From positions 1-64,000 of the forward strand of contig NZ_FNKI01000005.1 in NCBI RefSeq assembly GCF_900102925.1: DNA of 64,000 nucleotides, in the 5' to 3' direction. Below, piece by piece: positions 37,701-46,253 of the stretch. The stretch's first letter is position 1, and the number at the start of each line of letters is the position of its first letter. The stretch comes from Flagellimonas zhangzhouensis (lineage in GTDB: Bacteria; Bacteroidota; Bacteroidia; Flavobacteriales; Flavobacteriaceae). The position numbers were made by a program, and so were the translations under genes. Below the pieces are notes generated by a model that did not search any database, was not told where the DNA came from, and saw nothing but the letters and a program-made list of their open reading frames with translations.

Positions 37701-38958
37701 TACCTGCAGTTGGAGTAATTATTTGTCCTTGGCTTGAGATGGTTACTTTTACTTGACCAATATAAGGATCACCATCTGCCAATTCCCTCATATCAATATC
37801 CACAATCCTAAAAGACAAATCGGTAACAGGCTTATCAAAACTGACCCGGTACCTCAAAATATTTACACTATCCAAAAATTGCGCTGTAGGAGCTTGTAAG
37901 GTAAGCCCTGCAACACCATTAAAAGTTCCAATTTCACTCCCAAAGCTTGGATTTTCAAGTTCAGGAAAATCAGTTTCCGAATTATCTGCAGTTATTACAA
38001 TACCATCAATTGTAGTAGTAGCGGTAGAGGCAAAATCATCATCGGGATCACCACCCGTCCAAGTTGGTGTACCCCAATCAAGTATCGAACCACCAGAAGA
38101 ACAAACCCCGCCCTCGTCTACATCTATTATACCGTCATTATCATCATCAATATCTTGACTGTCCACTACAAAATCTCCATCATTGTCATCCGCTGGTGCA
38201 ACAGGATCTGGAAGGGTTGTCTCACTATTTATAAAATAGGAAGCCCTCAGGCTCATATATTCAGAAATCAAGATTTCCCCATCCGGAGCTGTTGGGTGTA
38301 TACCATCACCCGAATAAGTATCACTATTATTCCTAAAAAAATTGTATAAATCGACAATAGGATTACCATCAGAATTAATTTGAGATGGGGTATTGGCCAA
38401 TATTTTTGGGATCAAAATATGTTGATTATAAGGCAAACTTCCCAACTCCTGATTGTTATATACATCATCTGTGTTATATTCCCTAAACGTGACGGGCATC
38501 ACAATAACATCATTTAAACGAGTAGGACCAATAGCCGCATACAAGTCATCATAAGCTTGGCTAATTGCATCCAACTCTGGCTGAGTTGCCGTATCATATG
38601 GTCTGGTTGCGCTCACATCATTGCCCCCTATATGAATCATGAACAGCGTATTCGTTGGAAAAACAGCCATTGCTGTTTGTACCTCGTTGATAATCTGGTT
38701 GATAGTATAACCTGAAAAACCATATCCATAAACATCCACTGCTACCCCATTGGCTTGCCATTCTGCAGTTCTAATTGGATCAGGGGTAACCAAATCCCTC
38801 CCATATACTTGCTCCATTATTGAGGCACCTATAACTACCACCTTATCATACTGGCCAAAAGAAAAGGTGGATAAAAAAAGTGCAAGGAGTAATAAAACAT
38901 TACTTCTTGCACTTTTTTTATAAAATAAACGGCATACTATTTTATGTACTCGTATCAT
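34789..38958 (-). CDS. SGNH-hydrolase/TSP3-repeat protein with type-B T9SS sorting domain
   Basis: 1389 aa. After a signal peptide (ending near FSFGQ) residues about 37-250 form an SGNH hydrolase-like domain: VVIGAS (Ser46; the usual GDS is GAS), GGNDVS and GDGIHPT. About 260-560 hold DxDxDG repeats and a beta-sandwich region. About 590-1290 consist of tandem repeats rich in DGDG..N..E and two cysteines per unit, probably calcium-binding. The last 95 residues (VTPDGDGVNDRFVL, VEIFNRWGAAVF, LPAGVYFYIIKY) are the gliding-motility-type (type-B) sorting domain. Expected at the cell surface or released. It is upstream of its likely SprF-type partner. An esterase or deacetylase role on carbohydrate is possible. 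Confidence 0.92.
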   Translation of the reverse strand: MIRVHKIVCRLFYKKSARSNVLLLLALFLSTFSFGQYDKVVVIGASIMEQVYGRDLVTPDPIRTAEWQANGVAVDVYGYGFSGYTINQIINEVQTAMAVFPTNTLFMIHIGGNDVSATRPYDTATQPELDAISQAYDDLYAAIGPTRLNDVIVMPVTFREYNTDDVYNNQELGSLPYNQHILIPKILANTPSQINSDGNPIVDLYNFFRNNSDTYSGDGIHPTAPDGEILISEYMSLRASYFINSETTLPDPVAPADDNDGDFVVDSQDIDDDNDGIIDVDEGGVCSSGGSILDWGTPTWTGGDPDDDFASTATTTIDGIVITADNSETDFPELENPSFGSEIGTFNGVAGLTLQAPTAQFLDSVNILRYRVSFDKPVTDLSFRIVDIDMRELADGDPYIGQVKVTISSQGQIITPTAGTDYTVGSAVTDLGGGFFRGNSWVPGTADIGDVVYSLNYPVDDVFIEFANVDPTTTATTPGYMALLISDMTWNCAVIDTDGDGIPDHLDNDSDGDGCPDALEGTGGYTLADIDENGRLVGGVDANGLPDLAPGGQGHATDKDDTVTSGACDDDGDGLTNDEENNNWNTDPNNPDTDGDGVEDGQEVADTSDPLDPCDPVQVAGYTGYDATNAIWAATDCDGDTVLNGDEAAAGTNPYHVDTDGDGVNDDQEASLAEAQDPCLPAQSTGYAGYDATNAIWAAADCDGDTVLNGDEATAGTDPYHVDTDGDGVNDDQEASLVEAQDPCLPAQSAGYSGYDATNTIWMAADCDGDGVTNGEEFTNGTDPYAVSTDADGDGIDDDNEINNGTDENDPCSPAQSAGYMGYDASNAIWLAADCDGDGVTNGEEFTNGTDPYAVSTDTDGDGFDDDNEINNGTDENDPCSPAQSPGYVGYDASNAIWMAADCDSDGVTNGEESTNGTDPYAISSDTDGDGIDDDNEINNGTDENDPCSPAQSAGYVGYDASNAIWMAADCDSDGVTNGEESTNGTDPYAISSDTDGDGIDDDNEINNGTDENDPCSPAQSAGYVGYDASNAIWMAADCDSDGVTNGEESTNGTDPYAISSDTDGDGIDDDNEINNGTDGNDPCSPAQSAGYTGYDSSNAIWMAADCDGDGVTNGEEFTNGTDPYLADIDSDGDGIDDDIEITNGTDPNDPCDPAQAVDYTGYDSSNSIWASADCDGDGLTNGEELSLGTDVYNADTDGDSINDGQEVSDGTNPFDDCDSVGGTPLPGTFCDSDNDGLSDDNELELGTDPENADSDDDTIEDGQEVADGTDPLDPCDSNGGTPPQGTVCGVEIGNSIVTPDGDGVNDRFVLTNIELYPNNSVEIFNRWGAAVFKTENYNNNSNAFEGIANTGTSLNKGNVLPAGVYFYIIKYVEEGVSRNASGYLYINQ
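35384..37195 (-). repeat. Tandem coding repeat array (204-bp units, then 195/198-bp units)
   Basis: Unit starts, read on the plus strand, fall at 35384, 35588, 35792, 35996, 36200, 36404 and 36608 (204 bases, 68 codons each), then 36803 and 36998 (195 bases, 65 codons) with a final step of 198. The units 35792-35995 and 35996-36199 are identical base for base. The next (36200-36403) differs at only a few positions. Outer units are more diverged. This pattern indicates recent unit duplication or gene conversion in the middle of the array. Confidence 0.92.
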
Positions 38959-39050
38959 TTTAAAAAGTTGATGTTAATTTCCAAGTTAACTAGTCTTTCA
39001 GATTGTACCTTTTATTCACAATCAGTTTTTGATATTTTTTATCTACCTGT

Positions 39051-40220
39051 TTAATCAAAAGCAATTATCTTAAATTCAGACCTTCTGTTTTTAGAATGCT
39101 CCTCTTCTGAACAGCGAACGCCGTCTGTACATTCATTCACCAATTGGGTCTCTCCATATGCTTCGTGGGCAATCCTATCCTCTGAAATACCTTTGGATAT
39201 TAGATATTCCAAAGTACGTTCTGCCCTTCTTTCCGAAAGCCATTGGTTATATTTTTCTGTACCACGAGAATCGGTATGAGCGGTAATTTTTATTTTTAAG
39301 TTAGGTTCATCCTTAAGTATATAAACCAACTGATCTAACAATTCTTTATCTTGGGATGTTAAATAGGAAGAGTTTAATTTGAAGTATACGTTCCCCAAAT
39401 TGTTTATCTTATTTTGAAGCACAGCTCTCCTAGCCTCCTCGGCTTCCTTCTTGGCCTTTTCCGCAGCAGCCAATGCTGCAGCTTCCTGTTCTTTTTTAAG
39501 TTGTTCCGCCAATCTTTCAGCTTCCTTGGCATCGGCAATGGAATCATTGATTCTTTGCTGTTCTTTTTCCATTTCCTCCATCAAGGCCAATTTCTCCATT
39601 CCTTTTCTGGACAAACCTTTTTCAACATCAAAACGATAAGCAACTGCTAATGCATGTTGAATGTGATTGTTGGCTTTTTCTGTATTCATGGCCCATTTCC
39701 CTGTGGAGTTAAAATCCAATCCCCAATGGTCAGAAAACCAAGTCCTAAAACCGATTGTGGCATTATATGTTCCCCTACCCTGGTTATTGGCATCGGTATA
39801 ACCTGCTCCTATTCCAATATAGGGATCAAAAAAACCAGTTTCCCCAAGTATCTTATTCAAATCATAACTAACTCTCAAATCCATTGCATAATAGTCAACA
39901 TCTTCAGTCATTTCTACCTTGTCCACTATTTTACCTTCTTGGTATTGGTTGTAACTACCAATGGCCTCCAAACCAAGACCGTTATTAAAATATCGTCCAA
40001 CGCTAACTCTAGAGGGGTATGGAACTATATTCCAAGCGCCGTCCAAATCAAAAAGTCTATCGAATTCATGACCAGAGTCATCTACGGCATTCATTCCAAG
40101 TGATACAAGCCAGTAGCTTTGAACGATACTGTCTTTTTTAGTTAATTCAATGTCTTGAGCAAAGGTCAACGCCATAGAACACAGCGCAATGACCAACATG
40201 GTGGGTTTTGAGAAATTCAT
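39051..40220 (-). CDS. OmpA-family outer-membrane protein
   Basis: 389 aa from the ATG at 40220. This start gives a normal signal peptide (MNFSKPTMLVIALCSMALTF then AQ); an in-frame ATG at 40292 lies upstream of the predicted promoter. Residues to about 200 form a small beta-barrel. An alanine/glutamate-rich coiled coil follows (about 205-265). The C-terminal OmpA domain (VYFKLNSSYLTSQDKELLDQ, TAHTDSRGTEKYNQWLSERR) binds peptidoglycan. It probably links the outer membrane to the wall. It lies in the neighbourhood of T9SS-related genes, but direct involvement is unproven. Confidence 0.9.
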   Translation of the reverse strand: MNFSKPTMLVIALCSMALTFAQDIELTKKDSIVQSYWLVSLGMNAVDDSGHEFDRLFDLDGAWNIVPYPSRVSVGRYFNNGLGLEAIGSYNQYQEGKIVDKVEMTEDVDYYAMDLRVSYDLNKILGETGFFDPYIGIGAGYTDANNQGRGTYNATIGFRTWFSDHWGLDFNSTGKWAMNTEKANNHIQHALAVAYRFDVEKGLSRKGMEKLALMEEMEKEQQRINDSIADAKEAERLAEQLKKEQEAAALAAAEKAKKEAEEARRAVLQNKINNLGNVYFKLNSSYLTSQDKELLDQLVYILKDEPNLKIKITAHTDSRGTEKYNQWLSERRAERTLEYLISKGISEDRIAHEAYGETQLVNECTDGVRCSEEEHSKNRRSEFKIIAFD

Positions 40221-40247
40221 TTTAATCGATTTGAGGTTTATCGACTT

Positions 40248-40276
40248 CAAAGCTATGTTAACCGTATTAAAAACAA
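40248..40276 (-). promoter_or_regulatory. Promoter of the OmpA-family gene
   Basis: On the minus strand TTG (40276-40274), 18 bases, then TAGCTTTG (40255-40248). This matches the Bacteroidota -33/-7 pattern. Transcription would begin near 40241, which rules out the ATG at 40292 and supports the ATG at 40220. Confidence 0.65.
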
Positions 40277-40338
40277 TACATAGAGCTTTCAAGTGCGTTT
40301 ATTTTCGACAAGATGCAAAAATAGCTCTAAGGGAGAGA

Positions 40339-40797
40339 TTATTCAATATTTTGGAGAGTAAAGTTCTTATCGACCAAAGGCATTTTATACAGGTAAAAGG
40401 GATAATACATGGGTTGGATTGAGATGTCGCCCTGAGCTGTCTCTTCAAGAACTTTTACTTTGAGAACTATCTCTTCATTCGATTCCTTGGCTTTTGAGAT
40501 AACTACATTTTTATGCGAATGTTGCTCACCCAAACAAACCAAAATCAACATGTCTTTAGAAAAGTCCACCATCGGGACTGGAAGCCCAGGTTTTCGGGTT
40601 TTGTTGACTTGAGAGTAGAATTTTTGTAGTGATTTTTGGTCTCGAATAATTTGTGTTTGGTACTCACTTATATTACTGTAGTCATCGTGTGCCAATAAAG
40701 CGAAATTTTCGATTTCATCGCCAGTTTTATTTTGGGGTTCCTTTTGTGCTTTGCAAGAAAACACTAAAATCATAAGAAGAAACCCAAAAGACCTCAT
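40339..40797 (-). CDS. Small lipoprotein, possibly PrcB_C-like
   Basis: 152 aa. The N-terminus is a lipoprotein signal (LLMILVFSCKAQ, Cys15). The remainder (DQKSLQKFYSQV, VDFSKDMLILVCLGEQHSHK, then a beta-rich end) resembles the PrcB C-terminal domain in layout, but the match is by eye and weak. Its start is 2 bases after the bshA stop, so it is probably cotranscribed. Function unknown. Confidence 0.7.
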   Translation of the reverse strand: MRSFGFLLMILVFSCKAQKEPQNKTGDEIENFALLAHDDYSNISEYQTQIIRDQKSLQKFYSQVNKTRKPGLPVPMVDFSKDMLILVCLGEQHSHKNVVISKAKESNEEIVLKVKVLEETAQGDISIQPMYYPFYLYKMPLVDKNFTLQNIE

Positions 40798-40798
40798 G

Positions 40799-41941
40799 CT
40801 AATAAGTGTTTTTGAATCGTGATTTATAGGCCTTCTCGTAAATTTCCTCGTAGAGTGGCAGAATGTTCACAATATCGAACTTAGAGGCAATTTTATAGGC
40901 ATTCTCCTTAAACTTCTCTAGTACAGTATCATCTTTTAAAATTTCGATTGCCTTTGCCGCCATGGTATCTACATCACCCACATCGGCCAAATAACCTGAT
41001 ACCCCATCAATGTTAACCTCTGGAATACCCCCTGTATTACTGGAAATTACTGCGACTTTGTTTACCATAGCTTCCAATGCGGCCAAACCAAAACTTTCAG
41101 TTTCAGAGGGCAACAAGAACATATCAGAGAAGCAAAGGATTCTATCAATCTCATTACTGTTACCCAAGAAGAGCACCTTATTCTTCAACCCTAAAGAATC
41201 GCATAAATCTTCGGCCTTCTCCTTTTCGGGCCCCTCACCCACCATAATAAGTTTAGCAGGCACTTCTTTTTGAATTCGATAAAATATTTTCACCACATCT
41301 GGAATTCGTTTTACCTTTCTAAAATTACTGATGTGCGTAATGATACGTTCATTTTCATTGGCCATCAAAGACCTTTGGCAATCCGTGTAAGTTGGACTGT
41401 ATTTTTTGGTCTCGATAAAGTTTGGAATCACTTCAATTTCCTTTTCAATATCGAAAAGTTCCAAGGTACTTTCTTTCAATGCTTGGGAAACCGAAGTAAC
41501 AACATCCGATTTATTGATACTAAACGTAACTGCAGGTTTGTAAAAAGGGTGCTTCCCTACTAAAGTGATATCGGTTCCGTGAAGTGTAGTGATCATAGGA
41601 ATAAAAATTCCCGATTCTTGCAACATCTTCTTCGCCATATAACCTGCATAGGCATGAGGAATGGCATAATGTACATGCAAAAGTTCAATGTCGTACATTT
41701 TAATGGTATCCACCAACTTACTGGACAACGCCAATTCATAAGGCTGGTAATGGAACAATGGATACTCTGGTACGTGAACCTCATGAAAATGAATATTGTT
41801 CCCCAATAACTCCAATCGAACGGGTTGGCGATAGGTTACAAAATGAACTTCGTGCCCACGTTCTGCAAGGGCAATGCCCAATTCGGTGGCTACAACTCCA
41901 CTACCGCCAAAGGTAGGGTAACATACAATTGCAATTTTCAT
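40799..41941 (-). CDS. bshA: N-acetyl-alpha-D-glucosaminyl L-malate synthase
   Basis: 380 aa GT4 enzyme, the first step of bacillithiol synthesis (UDP-GlcNAc plus L-malate). Family-typical stretches are CYPTFGGSGVVATELG (7-22), HVHYAIPHAYAGYMAKK, TTLHGTDITLVGKHP, VIPNFIETKKY and SETESFGLAALEAM. Bacillithiol is a common low-molecular-weight thiol of Bacteroidota and Bacilli. bshB and bshC are not in the window. It lies 28 bases after the GH3 fusion gene. Confidence 0.95.
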   Translation of the reverse strand: MKIAIVCYPTFGGSGVVATELGIALAERGHEVHFVTYRQPVRLELLGNNIHFHEVHVPEYPLFHYQPYELALSSKLVDTIKMYDIELLHVHYAIPHAYAGYMAKKMLQESGIFIPMITTLHGTDITLVGKHPFYKPAVTFSINKSDVVTSVSQALKESTLELFDIEKEIEVIPNFIETKKYSPTYTDCQRSLMANENERIITHISNFRKVKRIPDVVKIFYRIQKEVPAKLIMVGEGPEKEKAEDLCDSLGLKNKVLFLGNSNEIDRILCFSDMFLLPSETESFGLAALEAMVNKVAVISSNTGGIPEVNIDGVSGYLADVGDVDTMAAKAIEILKDDTVLEKFKENAYKIASKFDIVNILPLYEEIYEKAYKSRFKNTY

Positions 41942-41969
41942 AAAGCAAATCTAAGGCATTATTTTATGC

Positions 41970-44882
41970 CTAATTTATAATAGAATCATAAATAGCCTGC
42001 TGGATGCGTGTTCGCAATCCAGACTTAATCAGCAAATTATTGGTTGCCGAAGGATAGGTTCTATTGGATATAAACACATACACAATCTCTGAATCTGGGT
42101 CTGCCCAAGTATAAGTTCCTGTAAAACCACTATGTCCAAAACTCTTTCGGGATACACAACCACATGTTGGACCGCTGTCTTCCAATTGCGGTTTATCAAA
42201 ACCCACTCCCCTTCGCACATTCTTATTACAGAAATAACAGGTATTGAACTTGCGAACAGTTCGCTCTTCCAAAAAGCGTTCGCCCCCATAATACCCATCC
42301 TGTAAATACATCTGCATAATCTTTGCGACCTCATTGGCAGTACTAAAAAGTCCTGCATGGCCACCTACTCCACCTTGCATGGCCGCTCCCATATCGTGAA
42401 CATAACCTTGCACGGTTTGATATCGATAATAGTCGTCCTCTTCTGTTGGAACTATCGCCTCCTTTGGAAATTTTTTCAAGGGGTTGAATGTAGTCCGTTG
42501 AAGCCCCATGGGTTTGTAGAAAAATTCATCTACCAACTCATCAATAGGTCGCTGGTATGTTTTTTCAATATATTCTTTGAATACATAGTATCCCACATCA
42601 CTGTATCGGTACCGATTTGACTTTAAACTCTGTCTACCTATCCTGTTGTAAATAGAATCCTTATAGGATCGAGTCAGATACAATTGTTCAGCCACCTTAT
42701 ACGGAAATGCCTCAGATGGATTGTTTCGATAAAACTCTGGCGAAGGTTTTCTATCCTTGGTCAAGGTATCAATATAAAACGCAATCCACGAGGGTAAACG
42801 ACCATAATGTGATAACGCTTTAAGAACTGTCACATCCTTCAAGTCCGTTTCTGCATAGGCAGGAATGAGGTCTTTAAAAGTATCATTCAAGGCTATTTTG
42901 CCCTCCTCTTCCATTTTCATAAGCATTGGCAAGGTGGAAAGTATTTTCGTCAACGATGCTAAATCATAAATGGACTCATCATTGATAAATTCATCAGATT
43001 CGTAAGTGGGCTTTCCAAAACTTTTATTGTAGATCACCTTTCCTTTTCGAGCGATCAACACTTGTGCACCAGGATACATGAGTGAATCCAATCCATCTTG
43101 CACCAAAGTATCCACTTCGGCCAACATTCCTGAGTCCATCCCAACCCTTTCTGGAATACTATAACCTAACCGCTGAATGGGTTCAAGGTCCATTCCAGTT
43201 CCAACAGGAAATTCAGGATGAGCAGAAACTGGCAATTTACCACTGGTGCCAATGGCTCCAAAAATAACTTCAGCAGCTTTTTCTTGGGCTATTTTACTAT
43301 TTTGATAGGCAACCACCACGCCATCCATGGTATCAAAATTGACCATATCCAAAAGCGCGTAAGGCTTTGCAAAAACGGTTAGAATGGTATTACTGGTGCG
43401 TAAACGAGAAATTTCCTCTATCCAAAAAAGTTCCTGTTTGGAAAATTTATAGCCTTTCCACGGGCTGTCATTATTTTTATGAAAACCAATAATAACCAAA
43501 TTGTAATCCGCCAAAATTTGACGGTATTCAGCAATATCCTTGGCTTTAATATGCGTTACCTTATTGTATTTATTAAGTGTCGCTAAAAATTCAGCTCCAG
43601 AGTCATCCCCAAACTCCACATAGGCAATTTTCTTGTTTTCCAACTTTCTGATGGGCATTAACGAAAAATTGTTCTTAGCAACGGTAATCGCCCCCTCAAT
43701 GGCCTGCTCGTAAAGCACATCGTTTTCGATGCTGTTTAAATCTTCATACAGATTTTCCAACTTCACAGGCTGATAATTATACAAACCTGCCTTGTATTTT
43801 GCCATCAGTATTTTCTTCACGGAGTAGGAAAGGCGTTCTTCGGTAACTCTTCCCGAATTGTAGGCTTCCATCATTTTTTCCTTGGCCTTAACCACATTCA
43901 CAGGCATCAACAACAAATCATTTCCAGCTAAAAAAGCCTCCAGTTCCACTTCACCTTCGGGAGCAAACTCAGAAACTGCCTTCATATTTAATGCATCGGT
44001 AATTACCAATCCTTCGAAGCTCAATTCATTTTGAAGCAAATTGGTAATGATATTTTTGGAAAGACTGGACGGATGTCCCTCTCTCGATTCTAACTCTGGC
44101 ACGGATAAATGAGCTACCATCACAGAGCTCAATCCTTTTTGAACTGCTTGTTTAAATGGATACAATTCAATGGAATCCAATTCCTCTCGAAAACCTTCTA
44201 TAACTGGTAATGAATGATGGGAATCTGTTGCCGTATCTCCATGTCCTGGAAAGTGCTTGCCACTTGAAAGTACCCCAGCTTTTTCCATTCCCTGCAGAAA
44301 TGCGATTCCTTTTTGAGCAACATTATTGGGGTCTTCGCCAAAGGAACGGTTCCCAATAATCGGGTTTCTGGGATTGTTGTTTACATCCAAATCTGGTGCA
44401 AAATTGATATGCACCCCCAATCTTTTAGCATGTTTTCCAATTTGGAAGCCTACTTTTTCAACCAAAGAACTATCCTGAATTGCCCCTAAGGTCATATTCC
44501 AAGGAAAAGCGTAAGTAGAATCCAAGCGCATGGCCATGCCCCATTCCCCATCAATTCCTATTAACAAAGGCACTTTGGACTGGGATTGGTATGCATTCGT
44601 AAGTTGAGCTTGACGAACTGGACCTCCTGTGGAAAATATCACCCCTCCAATTTGTTCTTCACTTATTAAGTCTTTGATCTTATCGGTAGCTGATTTCTCC
44701 TGACTGGAGGCAACCATAACCATAAACAATTGACCTACCCGTTCTTCCAACGACATGTTGTTGTACTGAGTTTCAACCCAAGCCATTTGAGCCAATGAAT
44801 CATTGGTTATCAACGGGTTTTGCTGACCAAAGGTTTGTAAACAGAATAAAAGTAATAAGGGAAAGTAGAGGTGTTTTTGCAT
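41970..44882 (-). CDS. GH3 beta-N-acetylglucosaminidase fused to a serine beta-lactamase-like domain
   Basis: 970 aa from the ATG at 44882, chosen because it gives a signal peptide (MQKHLYFPLLLLFCLQTFGQ); an ATG 16 codons upstream would place extra polar residues before it. The GH3/NagZ domain shows KHFPGHGDTATDSHH (209-223, with the Asp/His general-acid motif) and nucleophile Asp296 in VITDALNMKAV. After a GH3 C-terminal-type domain, residues about 585-970 form a class-C/penicillin-binding-like domain with Ser643-x-x-Lys646 (SLTK). It is probably periplasmic or secreted, trimming peptidoglycan sugars and perhaps peptides. This fusion is known in Bacteroidota. Confidence 0.92.
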   Translation of the reverse strand: MQKHLYFPLLLLFCLQTFGQQNPLITNDSLAQMAWVETQYNNMSLEERVGQLFMVMVASSQEKSATDKIKDLISEEQIGGVIFSTGGPVRQAQLTNAYQSQSKVPLLIGIDGEWGMAMRLDSTYAFPWNMTLGAIQDSSLVEKVGFQIGKHAKRLGVHINFAPDLDVNNNPRNPIIGNRSFGEDPNNVAQKGIAFLQGMEKAGVLSSGKHFPGHGDTATDSHHSLPVIEGFREELDSIELYPFKQAVQKGLSSVMVAHLSVPELESREGHPSSLSKNIITNLLQNELSFEGLVITDALNMKAVSEFAPEGEVELEAFLAGNDLLLMPVNVVKAKEKMMEAYNSGRVTEERLSYSVKKILMAKYKAGLYNYQPVKLENLYEDLNSIENDVLYEQAIEGAITVAKNNFSLMPIRKLENKKIAYVEFGDDSGAEFLATLNKYNKVTHIKAKDIAEYRQILADYNLVIIGFHKNNDSPWKGYKFSKQELFWIEEISRLRTSNTILTVFAKPYALLDMVNFDTMDGVVVAYQNSKIAQEKAAEVIFGAIGTSGKLPVSAHPEFPVGTGMDLEPIQRLGYSIPERVGMDSGMLAEVDTLVQDGLDSLMYPGAQVLIARKGKVIYNKSFGKPTYESDEFINDESIYDLASLTKILSTLPMLMKMEEEGKIALNDTFKDLIPAYAETDLKDVTVLKALSHYGRLPSWIAFYIDTLTKDRKPSPEFYRNNPSEAFPYKVAEQLYLTRSYKDSIYNRIGRQSLKSNRYRYSDVGYYVFKEYIEKTYQRPIDELVDEFFYKPMGLQRTTFNPLKKFPKEAIVPTEEDDYYRYQTVQGYVHDMGAAMQGGVGGHAGLFSTANEVAKIMQMYLQDGYYGGERFLEERTVRKFNTCYFCNKNVRRGVGFDKPQLEDSGPTCGCVSRKSFGHSGFTGTYTWADPDSEIVYVFISNRTYPSATNNLLIKSGLRTRIQQAIYDSIIN

Positions 44883-44973
44883 AAATATCTTGCCTAAGAC
44901 ATGAACTTTATACGCATAAAAATATTGCATTTCATCGAGGAATGCACAGATTTTAAGTTAAATAAGCTCTGGG

Positions 44974-45456
44974 CTATACAAATCGGGAATGCCAACTTTC
45001 ACTGGCGGGAACTTCCCAGCTTTCCAAATACTCTTGTTTAGTAGCCACCAAATTGTTGAACACAATGGTATTTCCTGAAACCGCTTTGTCTTTTCCCATT
45101 TTCTTAAAATCTTTGAGCGGTTTGTAGGCGATATACTCACCCTGCTTATAGGAAACGTTCATGCGGTCCAATAATTCAACACCAAAATGTTGTTCCAAAC
45201 TTTGGATAAAATGAACAGAAGCATCAATGGAGCAACCTGAGGCACTGGCGTTGGTCTGATCAAGTCCGATCACAATAAATCTTTTGTATCGAATTTCGAA
45301 TCCTGCCTGCAGATCACTTCCATGGGCAGTCCATTGTTTTAAAAATTCGGTAACGCTTGCTTCAATTTCCGCCAATTCGGCATCCGTAAAACTGCGGTTG
45401 GATTGGTAAATCCATATTCTTGAGTGACCTGGTAGGTCTTTAAAATCTGATAACAT
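44974..45456 (-). CDS. Conserved protein of unknown function
   Basis: 160 aa. The family is recognisable (PGHSRIWIYQSNRSFTDAEL, FKKMGKDKAV), and homologues are often called ABC transporter ATPase, but there is no Walker A or signature motif, so that name is not supported. No signal peptide or membrane segment. Its start is 1 base after the Fe-S protein stop, so it is likely cotranscribed and may work with the Fe-S proteins. A Cys-containing stretch NASASGCSID could matter. Confidence 0.75.
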   Translation of the reverse strand: MLSDFKDLPGHSRIWIYQSNRSFTDAELAEIEASVTEFLKQWTAHGSDLQAGFEIRYKRFIVIGLDQTNASASGCSIDASVHFIQSLEQHFGVELLDRMNVSYKQGEYIAYKPLKDFKKMGKDKAVSGNTIVFNNLVATKQEYLESWEVPASESWHSRFV

Positions 45457-45457
45457 A

Positions 45458-46243
45458 CTAAATAGAGTTTGCTAAAAGTTCGGCTAAATCCATAACCGAA
45501 ACACTTTCTTCTTTTTCATGGGCTTTGATGCCATCCGTCATCATGGTATTGCAATAAGGACACCCTGTTGCAATGATGTTGGGTTGGGTTTCCAAAGCAT
45601 CTTTCGTTCGTAATACATTTATGTCCATATCCCCTTTTTCAGGCTCTTTGAACATTTGGGCGCCACCAGCTCCACAGCACAAGGCTGTTTTCTTGTGGCG
45701 TTTCATTTCCACCAATTCTGCATTGGTTTTGGACAATACCTCTCTCGGCGCTTCAAAAACGGAATTGGCTCTTCCTAAATAACAAGGATCATGGAAAGTA
45801 ATGCGCTTACCTTTGTATTCCTTTCCCTCGATGGTCAAGCGTCCGTTGTCCAACAATTCTTTTAAGTATTGGGTATGATGGAGTACTTCGTAATTACCTC
45901 CCAACTCTGGGTATTCATTTTTCAGGGTATTGAAAGAATGTGGGTCGCAGGTAACAATTCGTTTTATTTCATAGCCATTCAACAGTTCAATGTTCATCAT
46001 GGCCTGCATTTGAAACAAAAACTCGTTCCCCGCCCTTTTGGCCACATCGCCCGTTGAGCTTTCTTCAGGTCCCAAAACCGCGAAATCTACATTGGCTTTG
46101 TTCAACAACTTTACAAATGCTCTTGAAATCTTTTTGGCACGATCATCATAACTACCAGCAGAGCCCACCCAGAACAATATTTCTGGCTGTTTGCCTTCGG
46201 CCATAAATTCCTCCATGGTCTTTACTATCAATTGCTCACTCAT
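45458..46243 (-). CDS. Heterodisulfide-reductase-like Fe-S protein (CCG domain)
   Basis: 261 aa with two CCG-type cysteine motifs: one built from CDPHSF and FHDPCYLGR (first half), the second from CCGAGGAQMF and GCPYCNTMM. These bind a noncubane Fe-S cluster in HdrB, LutA and GlpC-type proteins. It pairs with the membrane Fe-S protein encoded 10 bases upstream. The couple probably moves electrons between a membrane carrier such as menaquinone and an unknown soluble substrate or disulfide. Confidence 0.88.
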   Translation of the reverse strand: MSEQLIVKTMEEFMAEGKQPEILFWVGSAGSYDDRAKKISRAFVKLLNKANVDFAVLGPEESSTGDVAKRAGNEFLFQMQAMMNIELLNGYEIKRIVTCDPHSFNTLKNEYPELGGNYEVLHHTQYLKELLDNGRLTIEGKEYKGKRITFHDPCYLGRANSVFEAPREVLSKTNAELVEMKRHKKTALCCGAGGAQMFKEPEKGDMDINVLRTKDALETQPNIIATGCPYCNTMMTDGIKAHEKEESVSVMDLAELLANSI

Positions 46244-46253
46244 ACTTGTAGAA

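Noticed and set aside
40221-40292. Upstream ATG at 40292 for the OmpA-family gene
   Set aside because: The predicted promoter (40248-40276) lies downstream of it and the signal peptide begins at the ATG at 40220.
44974-45456. ABC transporter ATPase as the product name
   Set aside because: No Walker A, Walker B or signature motif is present in the 160 residues.
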